Shown here piece by piece: positions 44,934-53,373 of a stretch of DNA of 64,000 nucleotides (position 1 is the stretch's first letter; each line of letters starts with the position of its first letter). The stretch spans positions 62,001 to 126,000 of the forward strand of contig NZ_JAIVFQ010000010.1 in the NCBI RefSeq assembly GCF_020829495.1. The letters are read 5' to 3'. The notes under the pieces are model-generated. The model saw only the letters and a list, made by a program, of their open reading frames with translations, did no database searches and had not been told where the DNA came from. This DNA is from Nostoc favosum CHAB5714. Lineage in GTDB: Bacteria > Cyanobacteriota > Cyanobacteriia > Cyanobacteriales > Nostocaceae. A program made the translations under genes and the position numbers.

Positions 44934-45518
44934 ATGACTCAAACGTTAGAAAATGCTGTGAACTTACCAGAAGAACAACGCTTCTTCAGACGTGGATTAA
45001 GTTGGGAACAATTCAAAGCGATTCAAGCCAGCTTTGAAAATGTGCCAGGGGTGCGGCTGTTTTATTGTGATGGAGTTTTAGAAATTGTGACTATTGGTAA
45101 ACCTCATGAGGTGATTAAGTGTTTAATTGCTGGACTATTGATTACTTATTTTGAAGTCAAAGGCATTGAATTTTTTCCCAGTGGTAGTTTTAGCCAGATT
45201 ATTCCCAAGATAGTAGAATATCAAGCAGATTTATCTTATTGCTTTGGAACGGACAAACCTGTACCAGACTTGTGCATTGAAGTAGTGATTACTAGCGGTA
45301 GTCCCATAAAGTTACAGAAGTACAAATTAATGGGAGTCCCGGAAGTTTGGTTTTGGGAAGATGGCACAATTGAAGTTTACTGCTTACGAGAACAAGAATA
45401 TGAGAAAGTTGTTACAAGTGAGCTATTACCAGAATTAGATTTATCCCTGCTCAATCGTTGTATTTTGTTGTCGTCTCCCTTGGAAGCGGTAAGAGAGTTT
45501 CGTAAGGGTATTCAGTAG
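44934..45518 (+). CDS. Uma2 family endonuclease-like protein
   Basis: A 194-residue Uma2-type protein of a different subgroup from the other two here: FRRGLSWEQFKAIQASFENV, VRLFYCDGVLEIVTIGKPHE, VPDLCIEVVITSGSPIKLQK and MGVPEVWFWEDGTIEVYCLR. The nuclease-core Asp/Glu/Lys pattern is present (PDLCIEVV..K). It follows proB by 52 bp in the same direction. Function unknown. Confidence 0.9.
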   Translation: MTQTLENAVNLPEEQRFFRRGLSWEQFKAIQASFENVPGVRLFYCDGVLEIVTIGKPHEVIKCLIAGLLITYFEVKGIEFFPSGSFSQIIPKIVEYQADLSYCFGTDKPVPDLCIEVVITSGSPIKLQKYKLMGVPEVWFWEDGTIEVYCLREQEYEKVVTSELLPELDLSLLNRCILLSSPLEAVREFRKGIQ

Positions 45519-45548
45519 TAATAGTAGCGCTATTTCATTCTCATCTAT

Positions 45549-45601
45549 CCCGCCTCAGAATAAATTCTGAGTCTAATAGCGAAAGTCGTCTAAAGACGAC
45601 T
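45549..45601. ncRNA. Two-hairpin structured element, copy 1
   Basis: CTCAGAA/TTCTGAG (45554-45560 and 45565-45571) with loop TAAA, linker CTAATAGC, then AGTCGTC/GACGACT (45584-45590 and 45595-45601) with loop TAAA. The second copy at 63231-63277 keeps linker, loop size and stem lengths but has different stem bases that still pair. It is either a structured RNA or a REP-type mobile hairpin pair. Confidence 0.6.
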
Positions 45602-45650
45602 AGAGAAAAGGTTATAGTCCGTTAAAATGCAATACAGTTCAGTTAATGTT

Positions 45651-46616
45651 TTAATTATCCATTTCTGCTAAAGCCACAGCCCCCCACAACGGCGCATCAT
45701 CCCCCAACGTTGCCGAAACAACTTCAAAATCAACTTCCGGTAAAGCCGTCTCCCGCGCCACTTGACGCACCACCTGCCAAAAATCCTCCCCCGCCTTCGT
45801 CACACCGCCTCCCAACACAAAGCGCTGCGGATTCATCAGATTCGCCACATTGCCAATACCCACACCCAGCGCCCAAGCAGCCTTATGCAAAACTTCCTTC
45901 GCCAAATCATCCCCAGCCGCCGCCGCCTCACTTACCAACTGCCCCGTCAGCAACGTTAAATTATCCCCCACCAAACCCCTCAAAACCTCTCTATCTCTGA
46001 GTCCTCCGCGCCTCTGCGGTTCGTTCTCCAAAATTTCCCTAACACTTTGCGCCATATAAGGCCCCGACGCCAAACGTTCCACACATCCCCGCTTCCCACA
46101 TAAACAAACTGGCCCAGCAGGATCTACAACGATATGTCCAATTTCACCAGCCATCCCACCAGCACCCCGCCAAGGCTGGCCGTTGAGTATCCAACCACCA
46201 CCCACGCCAGTACTGACAGTTATATAAAAGAGGCTATCGTACCCCTGTCCCGCACCAAAACGATGTTCACCCAAAGCAGCAACATTAGCATCATTATCTA
46301 CACCAACACTCACACCAAACTCCTCCTCCAACAAACCTTTGAGAGGAATATTTTCCCATCCAGCCACATGATGAGATAGTCGCACCGTCCCCGTAGAAGC
46401 ATCTACAGGGCCGCCAAAGCTGACACCGATCGCAGCAGGTTTTGTGTCTTCTAACAGAGAGTATATTAGCGATCGCATAATTTCCAAGTCAGTACTAGCA
46501 TTTGCACCTACTGGTGAGAGACGACGTTCATAACGCAACCACTTTCTAGAACCGACATTTACCGTTGCTGCCGCTAATTTAGTTCCGCCAAAATCGAGAG
46601 CTAAAATTAATGTCAT
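45651..46616 (-). CDS. ROK family sugar kinase
   Basis: A 321-residue ROK protein: ATP site LALDFGGTKLAAATVNVG, substrate region GVDNDANVAALGEHRFG and VSTGVGGGWILNG, and the zinc/structural motif with CLCGKRGCVERLASGP. Such enzymes are glucokinases or N-acetylmannosamine/other sugar kinases; glucokinase is likely in cyanobacteria. A stretch after the zinc motif (ENEPQRRGGLRDREV) is encoded by sequence resembling the dispersed repeat CCTCTGCGGTTCGTTCTCC, which may have been inserted in frame. It has no ROK-type DNA-binding domain, so it is a kinase and not a repressor. Confidence 0.9.
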   Translation of the reverse strand: MTLILALDFGGTKLAAATVNVGSRKWLRYERRLSPVGANASTDLEIMRSLIYSLLEDTKPAAIGVSFGGPVDASTGTVRLSHHVAGWENIPLKGLLEEEFGVSVGVDNDANVAALGEHRFGAGQGYDSLFYITVSTGVGGGWILNGQPWRGAGGMAGEIGHIVVDPAGPVCLCGKRGCVERLASGPYMAQSVREILENEPQRRGGLRDREVLRGLVGDNLTLLTGQLVSEAAAAGDDLAKEVLHKAAWALGVGIGNVANLMNPQRFVLGGGVTKAGEDFWQVVRQVARETALPEVDFEVVSATLGDDAPLWGAVALAEMDN

Positions 46617-46715
46617 AGTTTTTTATTTTTTACAATACGTGGTTTATTTCTCAAGAAAGATGTTTGCTAGCAAAATAAATTCAACACTAAAGAATACTGT
46701 ATAATTTAGCAACTC

Positions 46716-46937
46716 ATGACTTCCGATCAACCCAATCCACTTATCGATTTCTCTCACGCCAAAGAACCTCCCCTCTCTCTTGATATTGATAAAGCTCAAG
46801 AGGCAGATCCCATTGAACCTGAAGAAGTAACTGGAGAGAGTAAGCAAAACCCCACTCCTGATGATTTAAATAGGGAAGATGAAGATCCTAGAATCGGGGG
46901 TAGTCAAATAATTAGTGGCAATATTTCAGCTGGTTGA
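46716..46937 (+). CDS. Small acidic protein of unknown function
   Basis: A 73-residue, strongly acidic, probably disordered protein (IDKAQEADPIEPEEVTGESK, NREDEDPRIGGSQIISGNI). There is no recognised domain and no clear ribosome site. It lies between two genes on the other strand and might be spurious, but its codon use is ordinary. Confidence 0.45.
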   Translation: MTSDQPNPLIDFSHAKEPPLSLDIDKAQEADPIEPEEVTGESKQNPTPDDLNREDEDPRIGGSQIISGNISAG

Positions 46938-46954
46938 ATATTGCCATGACTAAC

Positions 46955-47725
46955 TTACTCATCTCTTTCTGAGTTAAGTACTCCATCAATAAACTGTTGC
47001 AATCGTTCATAATGTGAACCTTTCCAATAAATGCGATCGCAGTCTTGGCAACGCTGGAATACATCAACCTGCGTAGCTTGCCGCCGTAGGCATCGCACTG
47101 TTTCTGGTAACTTGTCAACGATGGATTGCTTATCTACAGGTTCTAATAATCCATTGCAGCGCAAACACCGTTTAAATGGTGAGATTAATTTAAACAAGTC
47201 GTAGCGTTGTAGTACTTCCAAGATTTGTTGTTGAGGGTTAGTATTTCTAACGTAATACCCATGCGTTACCAAACTACGCATTAATAAACCCTTATCACGA
47301 GTCAAGAGAATTCGTGCTTGGCTGTAGGATATCTGGGCTAATTTCTCATCCTCGTAGTCATTGCGGTATAAAGTATCAAAACCTAAAAGTCGTAGAGATG
47401 TCGCAAGCTTCCCCAAATGGATATCTAAAACAAAGCGGATAATACTAAGCGGTTCTGGCATAACAGAAACGCTTGGTATAATAGTAGACCTAGCAGAAAT
47501 TGGATAAACATTAATAGTATCTCCATCCGAAACTATGTAAGAAAAATTTACATATTCACCATTAACATTTATAAAATCAACTTCTGGATGAGGGACACCC
47601 AAGGACTCAATCATGTCCTTAATTGACGCTCTCTCCTCAAAAAGATGGGAGATTTTCACCTGCTTATGATGCCGTGGTAAAAAATGATTCAATTCTCCAT
47701 GAAAATAGAAATATGCGATCGCCAT
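46955..47725 (-). CDS. Mut7-C RNase-domain protein with ubiquitin-like N-terminus
   Basis: A 256-residue protein from the ATG at 47725. An N-terminal ubiquitin-like (Mut7-C_ubiq) domain (IAYFYFHGELNHFLPRHHKQ, VDFINVNGEYVNFSYIVSDG) is followed by a PIN-like Mut7-C RNase domain (IRFVLDIHLGKLATSLRLLG, ARILLTRDKGLLMRSLVTHG) and a zinc ribbon (CLRC and CQDC knuckles). It probably acts in RNA metabolism. The residues RCLRRQATQV just before the second knuckle are read from a copy of the palindromic sequence GCGATGCCTACGGCGGC and look like an in-frame insertion. Confidence 0.88.
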   Translation of the reverse strand: MAIAYFYFHGELNHFLPRHHKQVKISHLFEERASIKDMIESLGVPHPEVDFINVNGEYVNFSYIVSDGDTINVYPISARSTIIPSVSVMPEPLSIIRFVLDIHLGKLATSLRLLGFDTLYRNDYEDEKLAQISYSQARILLTRDKGLLMRSLVTHGYYVRNTNPQQQILEVLQRYDLFKLISPFKRCLRCNGLLEPVDKQSIVDKLPETVRCLRRQATQVDVFQRCQDCDRIYWKGSHYERLQQFIDGVLNSERDE

Positions 47726-48170
47726 ACTTAAAAATCTTTGGATTACTAGGAGCGCACTGCTGTGTCCCCTTACTGACAACAATTTTTCACAATTGCAAAA
47801 CTTTATCTATTGTATTGAAAGCATCAATACTTGCTCAAGTGAGCTATCTCCACTATAAAAGGCCAGTTAACCTTGATTTAAGCAACCTTCTAGAGGCGAC
47901 AAACGGTAAAGGAATTAGAAAGATTCTCAAAAACTTGCATTTATTATTGAGTTCAGTTACAGTCAAGGCAGAGGCATATAATCAAACCCTGACATGAGCT
48001 TCAGGAAGTTAGATTAGGTAAAGGGGTAAATATCAGGTTTGTTAATGTTGATGTTAGTGACGTTGCTAATAATTAGTCACTAGTTTTGCTCATTAACTTA
48101 TCGCGCATGAAGTACGGGGCACAAAGCATTTACCCCTAATTTGATTGTTTTTATTTTTTCTAAGCTAATT

Positions 48171-48187
48171 GACAATTATTATCAATA
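48171..48187. promoter_or_regulatory. Fur-like box
   Basis: GACAATTATTATCAATA; its complement contains TGATAATAATTGTC, 12 of 14 matching the Fur consensus core TGATAATCATTATC. The identical 17 bp occurs at 52386-52402. It lies upstream of an AT-rich frame and of the Apd1-like Fe-S protein gene. Confidence 0.45.
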
Positions 48188-48747
48188 TGTATACATGGAT
48201 AAATACATTAAAAGCAGATAAAAAAGTTTTAAAACAGTATTGGCTTACCAAAGTATTATCTGTTTATCAGGTGTTATCGCATCTACTTTTAGGAATATGT
48301 TTCTCGCCAAAGCAACATAAAATTATATATTTATATGTAAAAACAACAACTGTAACTAACTATGTAAAAAATTTCAGCAAAACTTTAAATAATTATGTTG
48401 CTGCTAGCAATATTTTTGATTGTAATCTCAGTTACATCCATATTGTAAGCAAGTTGATTGCCTGTTACTCTCCAAGCGATCGCACAAGATTGAACATATT
48501 TGATTTTGCGAAAAAAACCAAGTTCAGAAAAGCCGAGTTTCAGCAAGTGAAAATTTACAAAATACCAAATAACAATAAAACTAGATACAAAATTAACGCC
48601 GCGCATACGGAAAAATCTATTTTAATGCTGTTTATCTCTATTGTGGAGACTTTATTAACCGGAAAGACCTTGATCAGTAATGATGTTATAAAGTGGATAC
48701 CTAGTTTTAACTGGGAAATGAATATTGTTCTTTTTTATCTCCTTTAG
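48187..48747 (+). CDS. Doubtful AT-rich open frame
   Basis: A possible 186-residue product from the ATG at 48187 (MYTWINTLKADKKVLKQYWL and so on). No domain is recognised, composition is skewed toward Asn, Lys, Ile and Tyr as expected for AT-rich non-coding DNA, there is no ribosome site, and the start overlaps a Fur-like box. I list it only because it is long for chance at this position. It may be decayed. Confidence 0.2.
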   Translation: MYTWINTLKADKKVLKQYWLTKVLSVYQVLSHLLLGICFSPKQHKIIYLYVKTTTVTNYVKNFSKTLNNYVAASNIFDCNLSYIHIVSKLIACYSPSDRTRLNIFDFAKKTKFRKAEFQQVKIYKIPNNNKTRYKINAAHTEKSILMLFISIVETLLTGKTLISNDVIKWIPSFNWEMNIVLFYLL

Positions 48748-48826
48748 CCAAGGATATTGTAGCTAAGAACACAATTGTATTTTGTTATACCTTTTGTCCA
48801 TATAATACGCTAATGAGTACAGCGAG

Positions 48827-49804
48827 ATGAATACTTTTTTTTGTTCTGACGATTCACAACAAGCGGGAGAAGATGTTATTGGTAGCGCCACCAATTATCA
48901 AACTTATATTTTAGTTGAGTGTCCTTTACCTTGGACATCAGAAGCCTTTAATTCCAAATGGGTACCCCAAAATTTGAGGGTTTTGGTAGAGGAAGTGAAG
49001 CGTGCTAAACTACCGATTAGATTCCTCTTAATTGCTAATGATCAATCACACAAAGTAAACCATACTACGCTCTTGATTTATCAAAAACAAGAGGGGCTAA
49101 GTAATGGATACCATAAAAAAGAGTTTAAGCTAGCAAATATTGAGCAAGTAGCAGCAGTTGTCCAAAAATGGTTATGGGGTATCAGTTCTAATTCTGAGAT
49201 AGAAACTAGTACAACTAGAGATATTTTAGTTTGTACCCACGGTAGCCATGATAAATGTTGTGCCAGATATGGCGCTCCTTTTTACTTCAATGTGACAGCA
49301 AGGAACGCTGATTTGTGCTTGGATAATATGCGAATTTGGAAATCATCACACTTTGGCGGACATCGTTTTGCACCAACAATTATAGACTTGCCAGAAGGAA
49401 GATATTACGGTCGTATAGATATAGATTCATTTAGATCGATTTTGACTCGTACTGGCGATATTCAATGCTTAAATAAAGTTTATAGAGGCTGGGGAATTCT
49501 GCCTGCTGCACTTCAGGTTTTGGAAAGAGAACTAATGCTTTGCAATGGATGGGATTGGTTTAATTACAAAGTTGCAGGCAAAATTTTGGAGCAAAGTTTA
49601 GATAATAATACTATTCTGGGTGAGCTAAGTTTTGAACAACCTTCTGGTTCTCTCTACACTTACCAGGCTAAACTTGTGAAAGATGAAACTAAGACTCAAC
49701 AACTGAAGAGTTCATGCAATGCTACACGAGAGTTGGTAGTTACTAAATATGCTGTCGGTAGTCTTTGGGTTACTTCTAGTAAGGTGATGAGTTATAGTAC
49801 TTAA
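48827..49804 (+). CDS. Sucrase/ferredoxin-like (Apd1-type) [2Fe-2S] protein
   Basis: A 325-residue protein of the Suc_Fer-like family with a thioredoxin-fold ferredoxin domain: ILVCTHGSHDKCCARYGAPF gives the cysteines and SSHFGGHRFAPTIIDLPEGR the histidine-containing motif (HxGGHRFAPT). Apd1-type proteins bind a [2Fe-2S] cluster with two Cys and two His; some bacterial relatives reduce ferric siderophores. A Fur-like box about 640 bp upstream supports an iron-related role but is weak evidence. The N-terminal part (YILVECPLPWTSEAF) is typical of the family. A repeat element follows the gene. Confidence 0.85.
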   Translation: MNTFFCSDDSQQAGEDVIGSATNYQTYILVECPLPWTSEAFNSKWVPQNLRVLVEEVKRAKLPIRFLLIANDQSHKVNHTTLLIYQKQEGLSNGYHKKEFKLANIEQVAAVVQKWLWGISSNSEIETSTTRDILVCTHGSHDKCCARYGAPFYFNVTARNADLCLDNMRIWKSSHFGGHRFAPTIIDLPEGRYYGRIDIDSFRSILTRTGDIQCLNKVYRGWGILPAALQVLERELMLCNGWDWFNYKVAGKILEQSLDNNTILGELSFEQPSGSLYTYQAKLVKDETKTQQLKSSCNATRELVVTKYAVGSLWVTSSKVMSYST

Positions 49805-49816
49805 AAGAGGAGAGTT

Positions 49817-50041
49817 TTTAAACGCAGAGGGGAGGCAGCGCGTTGCGGGGGTTCCCACGCCACTTGCTTTATGCCGGGGAACCCGTCCACCGCAGTGGCT
49901 CCCCGTTGTAGCTACTGCCGTCACGCAAAGGGAAGCGCAAAGGTACGCAAAGTTTTGCTGTATTTAGTATAATGCTGCACAAATTCGTAACAAAATCTCT
50001 GCGTCCCTTTGCGTTTTCCTCTGCGTTCCTCTGCGTTTAAA
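49817..50041. mobile_element. Element with TTTAAACGCAGAGG termini
   Basis: 14-bp perfect inverted ends TTTAAACGCAGAGG (49817-49830) and CCTCTGCGTTTAAA (50028-50041). The interior holds repeats of ACGCAAAG/CTTTGCGT and a hairpin CGGGGAACCCGTCC..CACCGCAGTGGCTCCCCG. It lies between convergent genes and is non-coding. Confidence 0.8.
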
Positions 50042-50054
50042 TTCCAAATCAAGA

Positions 50055-51644
50055 TTAAGTCATATTTAAGACTTTTCGTAAAAGTACTTGGTCTTCTAAT
50101 TTGGCTTTTAAACGGCCATTTTCGATATCTCGAATCCAGCTTTGGCTTTTACCTGTTAGCTTTGCCAATTCTCTTTGAGAGAGATTCAAATTTTTTCGCG
50201 CCTGCAAAATCTGTTCACCTAGCAAATCGTTTGTAGCTTTAGGTTTCCTTTTGGCTTTAGCAGTTCTTGTTTTCTTTTTTTCCGATTCTGAGATTTGCTG
50301 TTCCCATTCTGGTGGGAGTTCAAAAGCCAAAATCCGCGCATTCATGAGCAGATTCCACTTCCCACGGGGGCCTGTGTCTGTGAGGCGGGTTTCAGCACCA
50401 CCGTCATTAGTCCAAAATTCTAATGCTTCATCTGGATCTTCAGGAAGATCAACTAACTTCGCCCATAAAGGTTGAATTTCTGGTGGGTAGGTAACTGGAT
50501 CGAAAAGTGGTTTCATTCCATAGTGATTGAGAATTTCCAAGTCGCTTTCAAAAGTTCGCAGCAGACGTTTGCGTTCTTCCCGTTGTCTGGATGCAAGGGC
50601 GACTTTTTCTTCTCCGTAAGCAATACGCAGCAAGGTAGGAATAGTAATGCGTTGTTCTTTACCCATTTTGGTTTTAAACAGCAACCACAGCATTAATCGG
50701 ACTGCGCCTTCATGTTGCTGCCAAATGCTCATGACTGTGGTTAGCAATGTTTTGGGAAGACTGCCGTATTGATAGAATGCGGTTCGCTCTTTACATGCTT
50801 GTTTGTTTAAGAAATATTCTGCCCATAAGCCTGCTTTTACTTTAAAAGTTAGCCCAATAAGATATTTGCATCCAAGATTGTCTTCTTGAAAGTGGTGCTG
50901 AATATCTACTAAGTGCCATAAGCGGCTGTTTGTAATAGAGAATCCGTTAATTCGACCTTGTTGAGGCCAGTCAATGGAGATAACCAGGGAGCAAGCTTGC
51001 TGGACAAGATTTTTCATTAAAGCTAGTTTGGCAGCTTTGCTTAAATCTTTGCGTTTCTCCATCCCCAAATATTTCTCAATTTGTCGCTCATCGATCGCAA
51101 ATTCTTGCTCCCAAGGTTGATCTAAAGCTGTAGCATAAGCTGCAAAAATTAGATGTATGCAAGCGGCTCTGATGTCAAGCCCCTCAATTGCTGCTAAATC
51201 TGTGGCTTTGTCGCTCACATTGAATGGATCTTGGATGTGAAAAGCGATCGCACCTCGGCCCTGATTGATTTGTCGGCTGTAACTTATGTAGCCTTCTTCA
51301 TCGGTTTCCCAATGTAGCGATGTGCGTTGTGCTAGTACATTACAAGCTTCCCAAATAGCGATCGCTGAAGCAAATGGGTTATTCTTGCCGTTAGAAAACA
51401 AGTCTAAACTGCTAGCATCTCTCGGTTCTATTTTGCATCTCCCCTTTTTTGACTGCCAAGGAATCGGAGAATTAGTTGGGCAAGCTATTACACATTGCGG
51501 TTCTGAATAATAGCCCTCACAATTATTACAAAGACCAGGATCAATCCAGTATTCATTGTCCTCTATTCTGATTGCACCCGTAGGACATTGGGGGCGGCAG
51601 TTGTCACATCCAACGCAACTGTTGTTAGGAATTGTATAAGGCAT
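50055..51644 (-). CDS. cnfR: CnfR/PatB, master activator of nitrogenase genes
   Basis: A 529-residue regulator from the ATG at 51644; the ATG at 51716 would add 24 residues before the conserved start MPYTIPNNSCVGC. The N-terminus is a bacterial-type ferredoxin domain with CVGCDNCRPQCPTGAI (CX2CX2CX3CP) and CNNCEGYYSEPQCVIACP, the oxygen-sensitive clusters. The long middle region is conserved in type but unnamed. The C-terminus is an XRE helix-turn-helix (ILQARKNLNLSQRELAKLTG, KSQSWIRDIENGRLK). In cyanobacteria CnfR (PatB in Anabaena) turns on nif genes in low oxygen. It is divergent from fdxB with a 924-bp spacer. Confidence 0.95.
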   Translation of the reverse strand: MPYTIPNNSCVGCDNCRPQCPTGAIRIEDNEYWIDPGLCNNCEGYYSEPQCVIACPTNSPIPWQSKKGRCKIEPRDASSLDLFSNGKNNPFASAIAIWEACNVLAQRTSLHWETDEEGYISYSRQINQGRGAIAFHIQDPFNVSDKATDLAAIEGLDIRAACIHLIFAAYATALDQPWEQEFAIDERQIEKYLGMEKRKDLSKAAKLALMKNLVQQACSLVISIDWPQQGRINGFSITNSRLWHLVDIQHHFQEDNLGCKYLIGLTFKVKAGLWAEYFLNKQACKERTAFYQYGSLPKTLLTTVMSIWQQHEGAVRLMLWLLFKTKMGKEQRITIPTLLRIAYGEEKVALASRQREERKRLLRTFESDLEILNHYGMKPLFDPVTYPPEIQPLWAKLVDLPEDPDEALEFWTNDGGAETRLTDTGPRGKWNLLMNARILAFELPPEWEQQISESEKKKTRTAKAKRKPKATNDLLGEQILQARKNLNLSQRELAKLTGKSQSWIRDIENGRLKAKLEDQVLLRKVLNMT

Positions 51645-52220
51645 TTGGCTCTTTTCCCACTCTAATCGTTGAGATGTCTGGCTCAGGTCTCCCCTGGATG
51701 AGTCCTGTTTATTCATGACTTGCTACCACATTATCTTTCTGGCGAGAATAATCTTTTCTCACCACACTCACTCCCCAAATCCATATTTTGAGTTCGCATC
51801 CAATTGGAAGCTATTTAAGGCTTTAAAACCGAGCCGGATAAAACTTATTTATTAACTATACATTTCATAAAAATAATGATTAATTTGTTCGTGTCGAGCT
51901 TTAAAAAAATCTTAATATTTGTTTAAATTTACATTTAATGAACATTTTAGCTTTGGCCATAAAGTATTTTTGGAAAAGATTGAGTCATGTTCTAGTTGGA
52001 TTTCATCTGATTTATTAATGATTTTAATATTTAATGCATGATAATATTCTGCTACTAAGTTTACAGTTCCTTCATAATTAGCTTTACTTTATTGAAATAA
52101 ACAAATAATATCTTTTGTCATCATTTATCTAAATAGATTAATTAAAGATAAATCAGAAATTGTTGGCTTTTAAAATACATATTGTATATATGAAAATGTA
52201 ACTATTGAACATTAATTTTT

Positions 52221-52234
52221 GTATAACTCAATAC
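52221..52234. promoter_or_regulatory. NtcA-like box (GTA-N8-TAC)
   Basis: GTATAACTCAATAC fits GTA-N8-TAC exactly. It lies roughly 335 bp before fdxB and 410 bp before cnfR. On the cnfR side a TACATT (52197-52202) could be a -10 element about 18 bp away. Either gene could be the target. Confidence 0.4.
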
Positions 52235-52385
52235 TGTTTGTATACATTTATCTGCCTAATCACAAAAATATTTGAAAAATAATATCATCACTCTTATGGA
52301 GATAGTTGTATCTGCTGGAAATAATAATTATCCTTTTTTTCACCAACACACAGTAGGGACGGGCGACTTTAGCCTCCTACAACTA

Positions 52386-52402
52386 GACAATTATTATCAA
52401 TA
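52386..52402. promoter_or_regulatory. Fur-like box upstream of fdxB
   Basis: GACAATTATTATCAATA, identical to 48171-48187. It lies about 167 bp before the fdxB start, where it could act on an iron-responsive promoter. The complement matches the Fur core in 12 of 14 bases. Confidence 0.45.
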
Positions 52403-52568
52403 AGTTTTATCTATAATTTGAAATTGAAAACAATTTAATTTTGTGTTCAAAGTCATCGAAACTTGATGACATAAAAGTGATTTTTGAATACAAAAGGATA
52501 AAAGATTAGGATAATATGATGATTAATGCACAAACAGATTGAAAGGCAAAATTGCCGAGGGATTATTC

Positions 52569-52862
52569 ATGGCACAACTAACAGGTTTGACATTTGGCGG
52601 TAAGGCTTGGACACCAAAATTCGCTCAAGAAATTGACAAAGATAAATGTATCGGCTGTGGCAGATGCATTAAGGTATGCGGTTACAATGTGCTAGGTTTG
52701 AAGGCGCTCAATGAAGAAGGCGAATTTGTAGAAGATGAAGATGATGATGAAATTGAACGGAAAGTAATGGCAGTTACTTCTCCAGAGAACTGTATTGGTT
52801 GTGAAGCTTGTTCACGGATTTGCCCCAAGAATTGCTACACGCATGTTGCATTAAACAACTAA
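52569..52862 (+). CDS. fdxB: Ferredoxin III, nif-specific
   Basis: A 97-residue ferredoxin with two cluster motifs, [14 protein letters not shown] and [14 protein letters not shown], and an acidic insert ([17 protein letters not shown]) between them, as in the nif-specific ferredoxin III family. It would deliver electrons for nitrogenase maturation or turnover. A GAGGG site lies about 8 bases before the ATG at 52569; the TTG-initiated longer frame is less likely. It is divergent from cnfR and upstream of the cox2 operon, in the order known from Anabaena. Confidence 0.93.
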   Translation: MAQLTGLTFGGKAWTPKFAQEIDKDKCIGCGRCIKVCGYNVLGLKALNEEGEFVEDEDDDEIERKVMAVTSPENCIGCEACSRICPKNCYTHVALNN

Positions 52863-53157
52863 GGTTTTTGAAGTTAGTTAAAATTGTTGTTGATTCAAGG
52901 AGGCACTGTTTGTATAAAGCGCAAATGCGCTAGGCAAGGTAACTTGAGGGGAATACTAAATATTTACTGTACTCATAAAAAGTTCACAGTAAACAAATCC
53001 GTAAATCGCAAAATGTCAGTTATTAACAAATTTAAACTTGCTGCTAATATAGCCTAATCAATATTAGGTCTAACAGTGCCCTCTTGGAACAACTAGCTTT
53101 TCTGGGAGCAGGGGGCTACCTTTTTCATAGGAGTTGAAATATAATTTGTAAGTTTCT

Positions 53158-53201
53158 GGGGGAAAGATATGGAAAAAATCTGGAAGTTTCCCCCATTTTT
53201 T
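53158..53201 (+). terminator. Terminator-like hairpin between fdxB and coxB
   Basis: GGGGGAAA (53158-53165) pairs with TTTCCCCC (53187-53194), followed by ATTTTTTA. It probably ends the fdxB transcript and separates it from the cox operon. Confidence 0.6.
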
Positions 53202-53236
53202 ATGGCTGCACGTTAGAAAGTTAATAAGTGAAAAGG

Positions 53237-53297
53237 GAATGGGGAATGGGGAATGGGGAATGGGGAATGGGGCATTGGGAATGGGGAATGGGGAATA
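53237..53297. repeat. GGGGAATGG-type short tandem repeats
   Basis: About eight units of GGGGAATGG/GGGAATG in a row. STRR-like, ending about 75 bp before coxB. Confidence 0.85.
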
Positions 53298-53373
53298 GAT
53301 AAGAATGCCCAGCGCCCAAATACCTAATACCAGAAAATCACACCTTTAAAGACTGTTTACACAGGTAGCATGT

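Larger units (their letters stand above)
47726..48826. other. AT-rich spacer before the Apd1-like gene
   Basis: About 1.1 kb with only low-confidence frames. It contains a Fur-like box (48171-48187) and an inverted pair AGGGGTAAAT (about 48021) and ATTTACCCCT (about 48129). It is much more AT-rich than its surroundings. Confidence 0.5.
51645..52568. other. Divergent cnfR/fdxB regulatory spacer
   Basis: 924 bp, very AT-rich, no gene. It contains an NtcA-like box (52221-52234) and a Fur-like box (52386-52402). Its length suggests complex regulation. Confidence 0.65.
52863..53373. other. fdxB-coxB spacer
   Basis: 511 bp, no gene. It contains a terminator-like hairpin (53158-53201) and short GGGGAATGG repeats (53237-53297). 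The cox operon promoter should lie here. Confidence 0.6.

Noticed and set aside
47623-47997. Plus-strand frame overlapping the Mut7-C gene start
   Set aside because: Overlaps a well-supported gene on the other strand; the rest is AT-rich with no domain.
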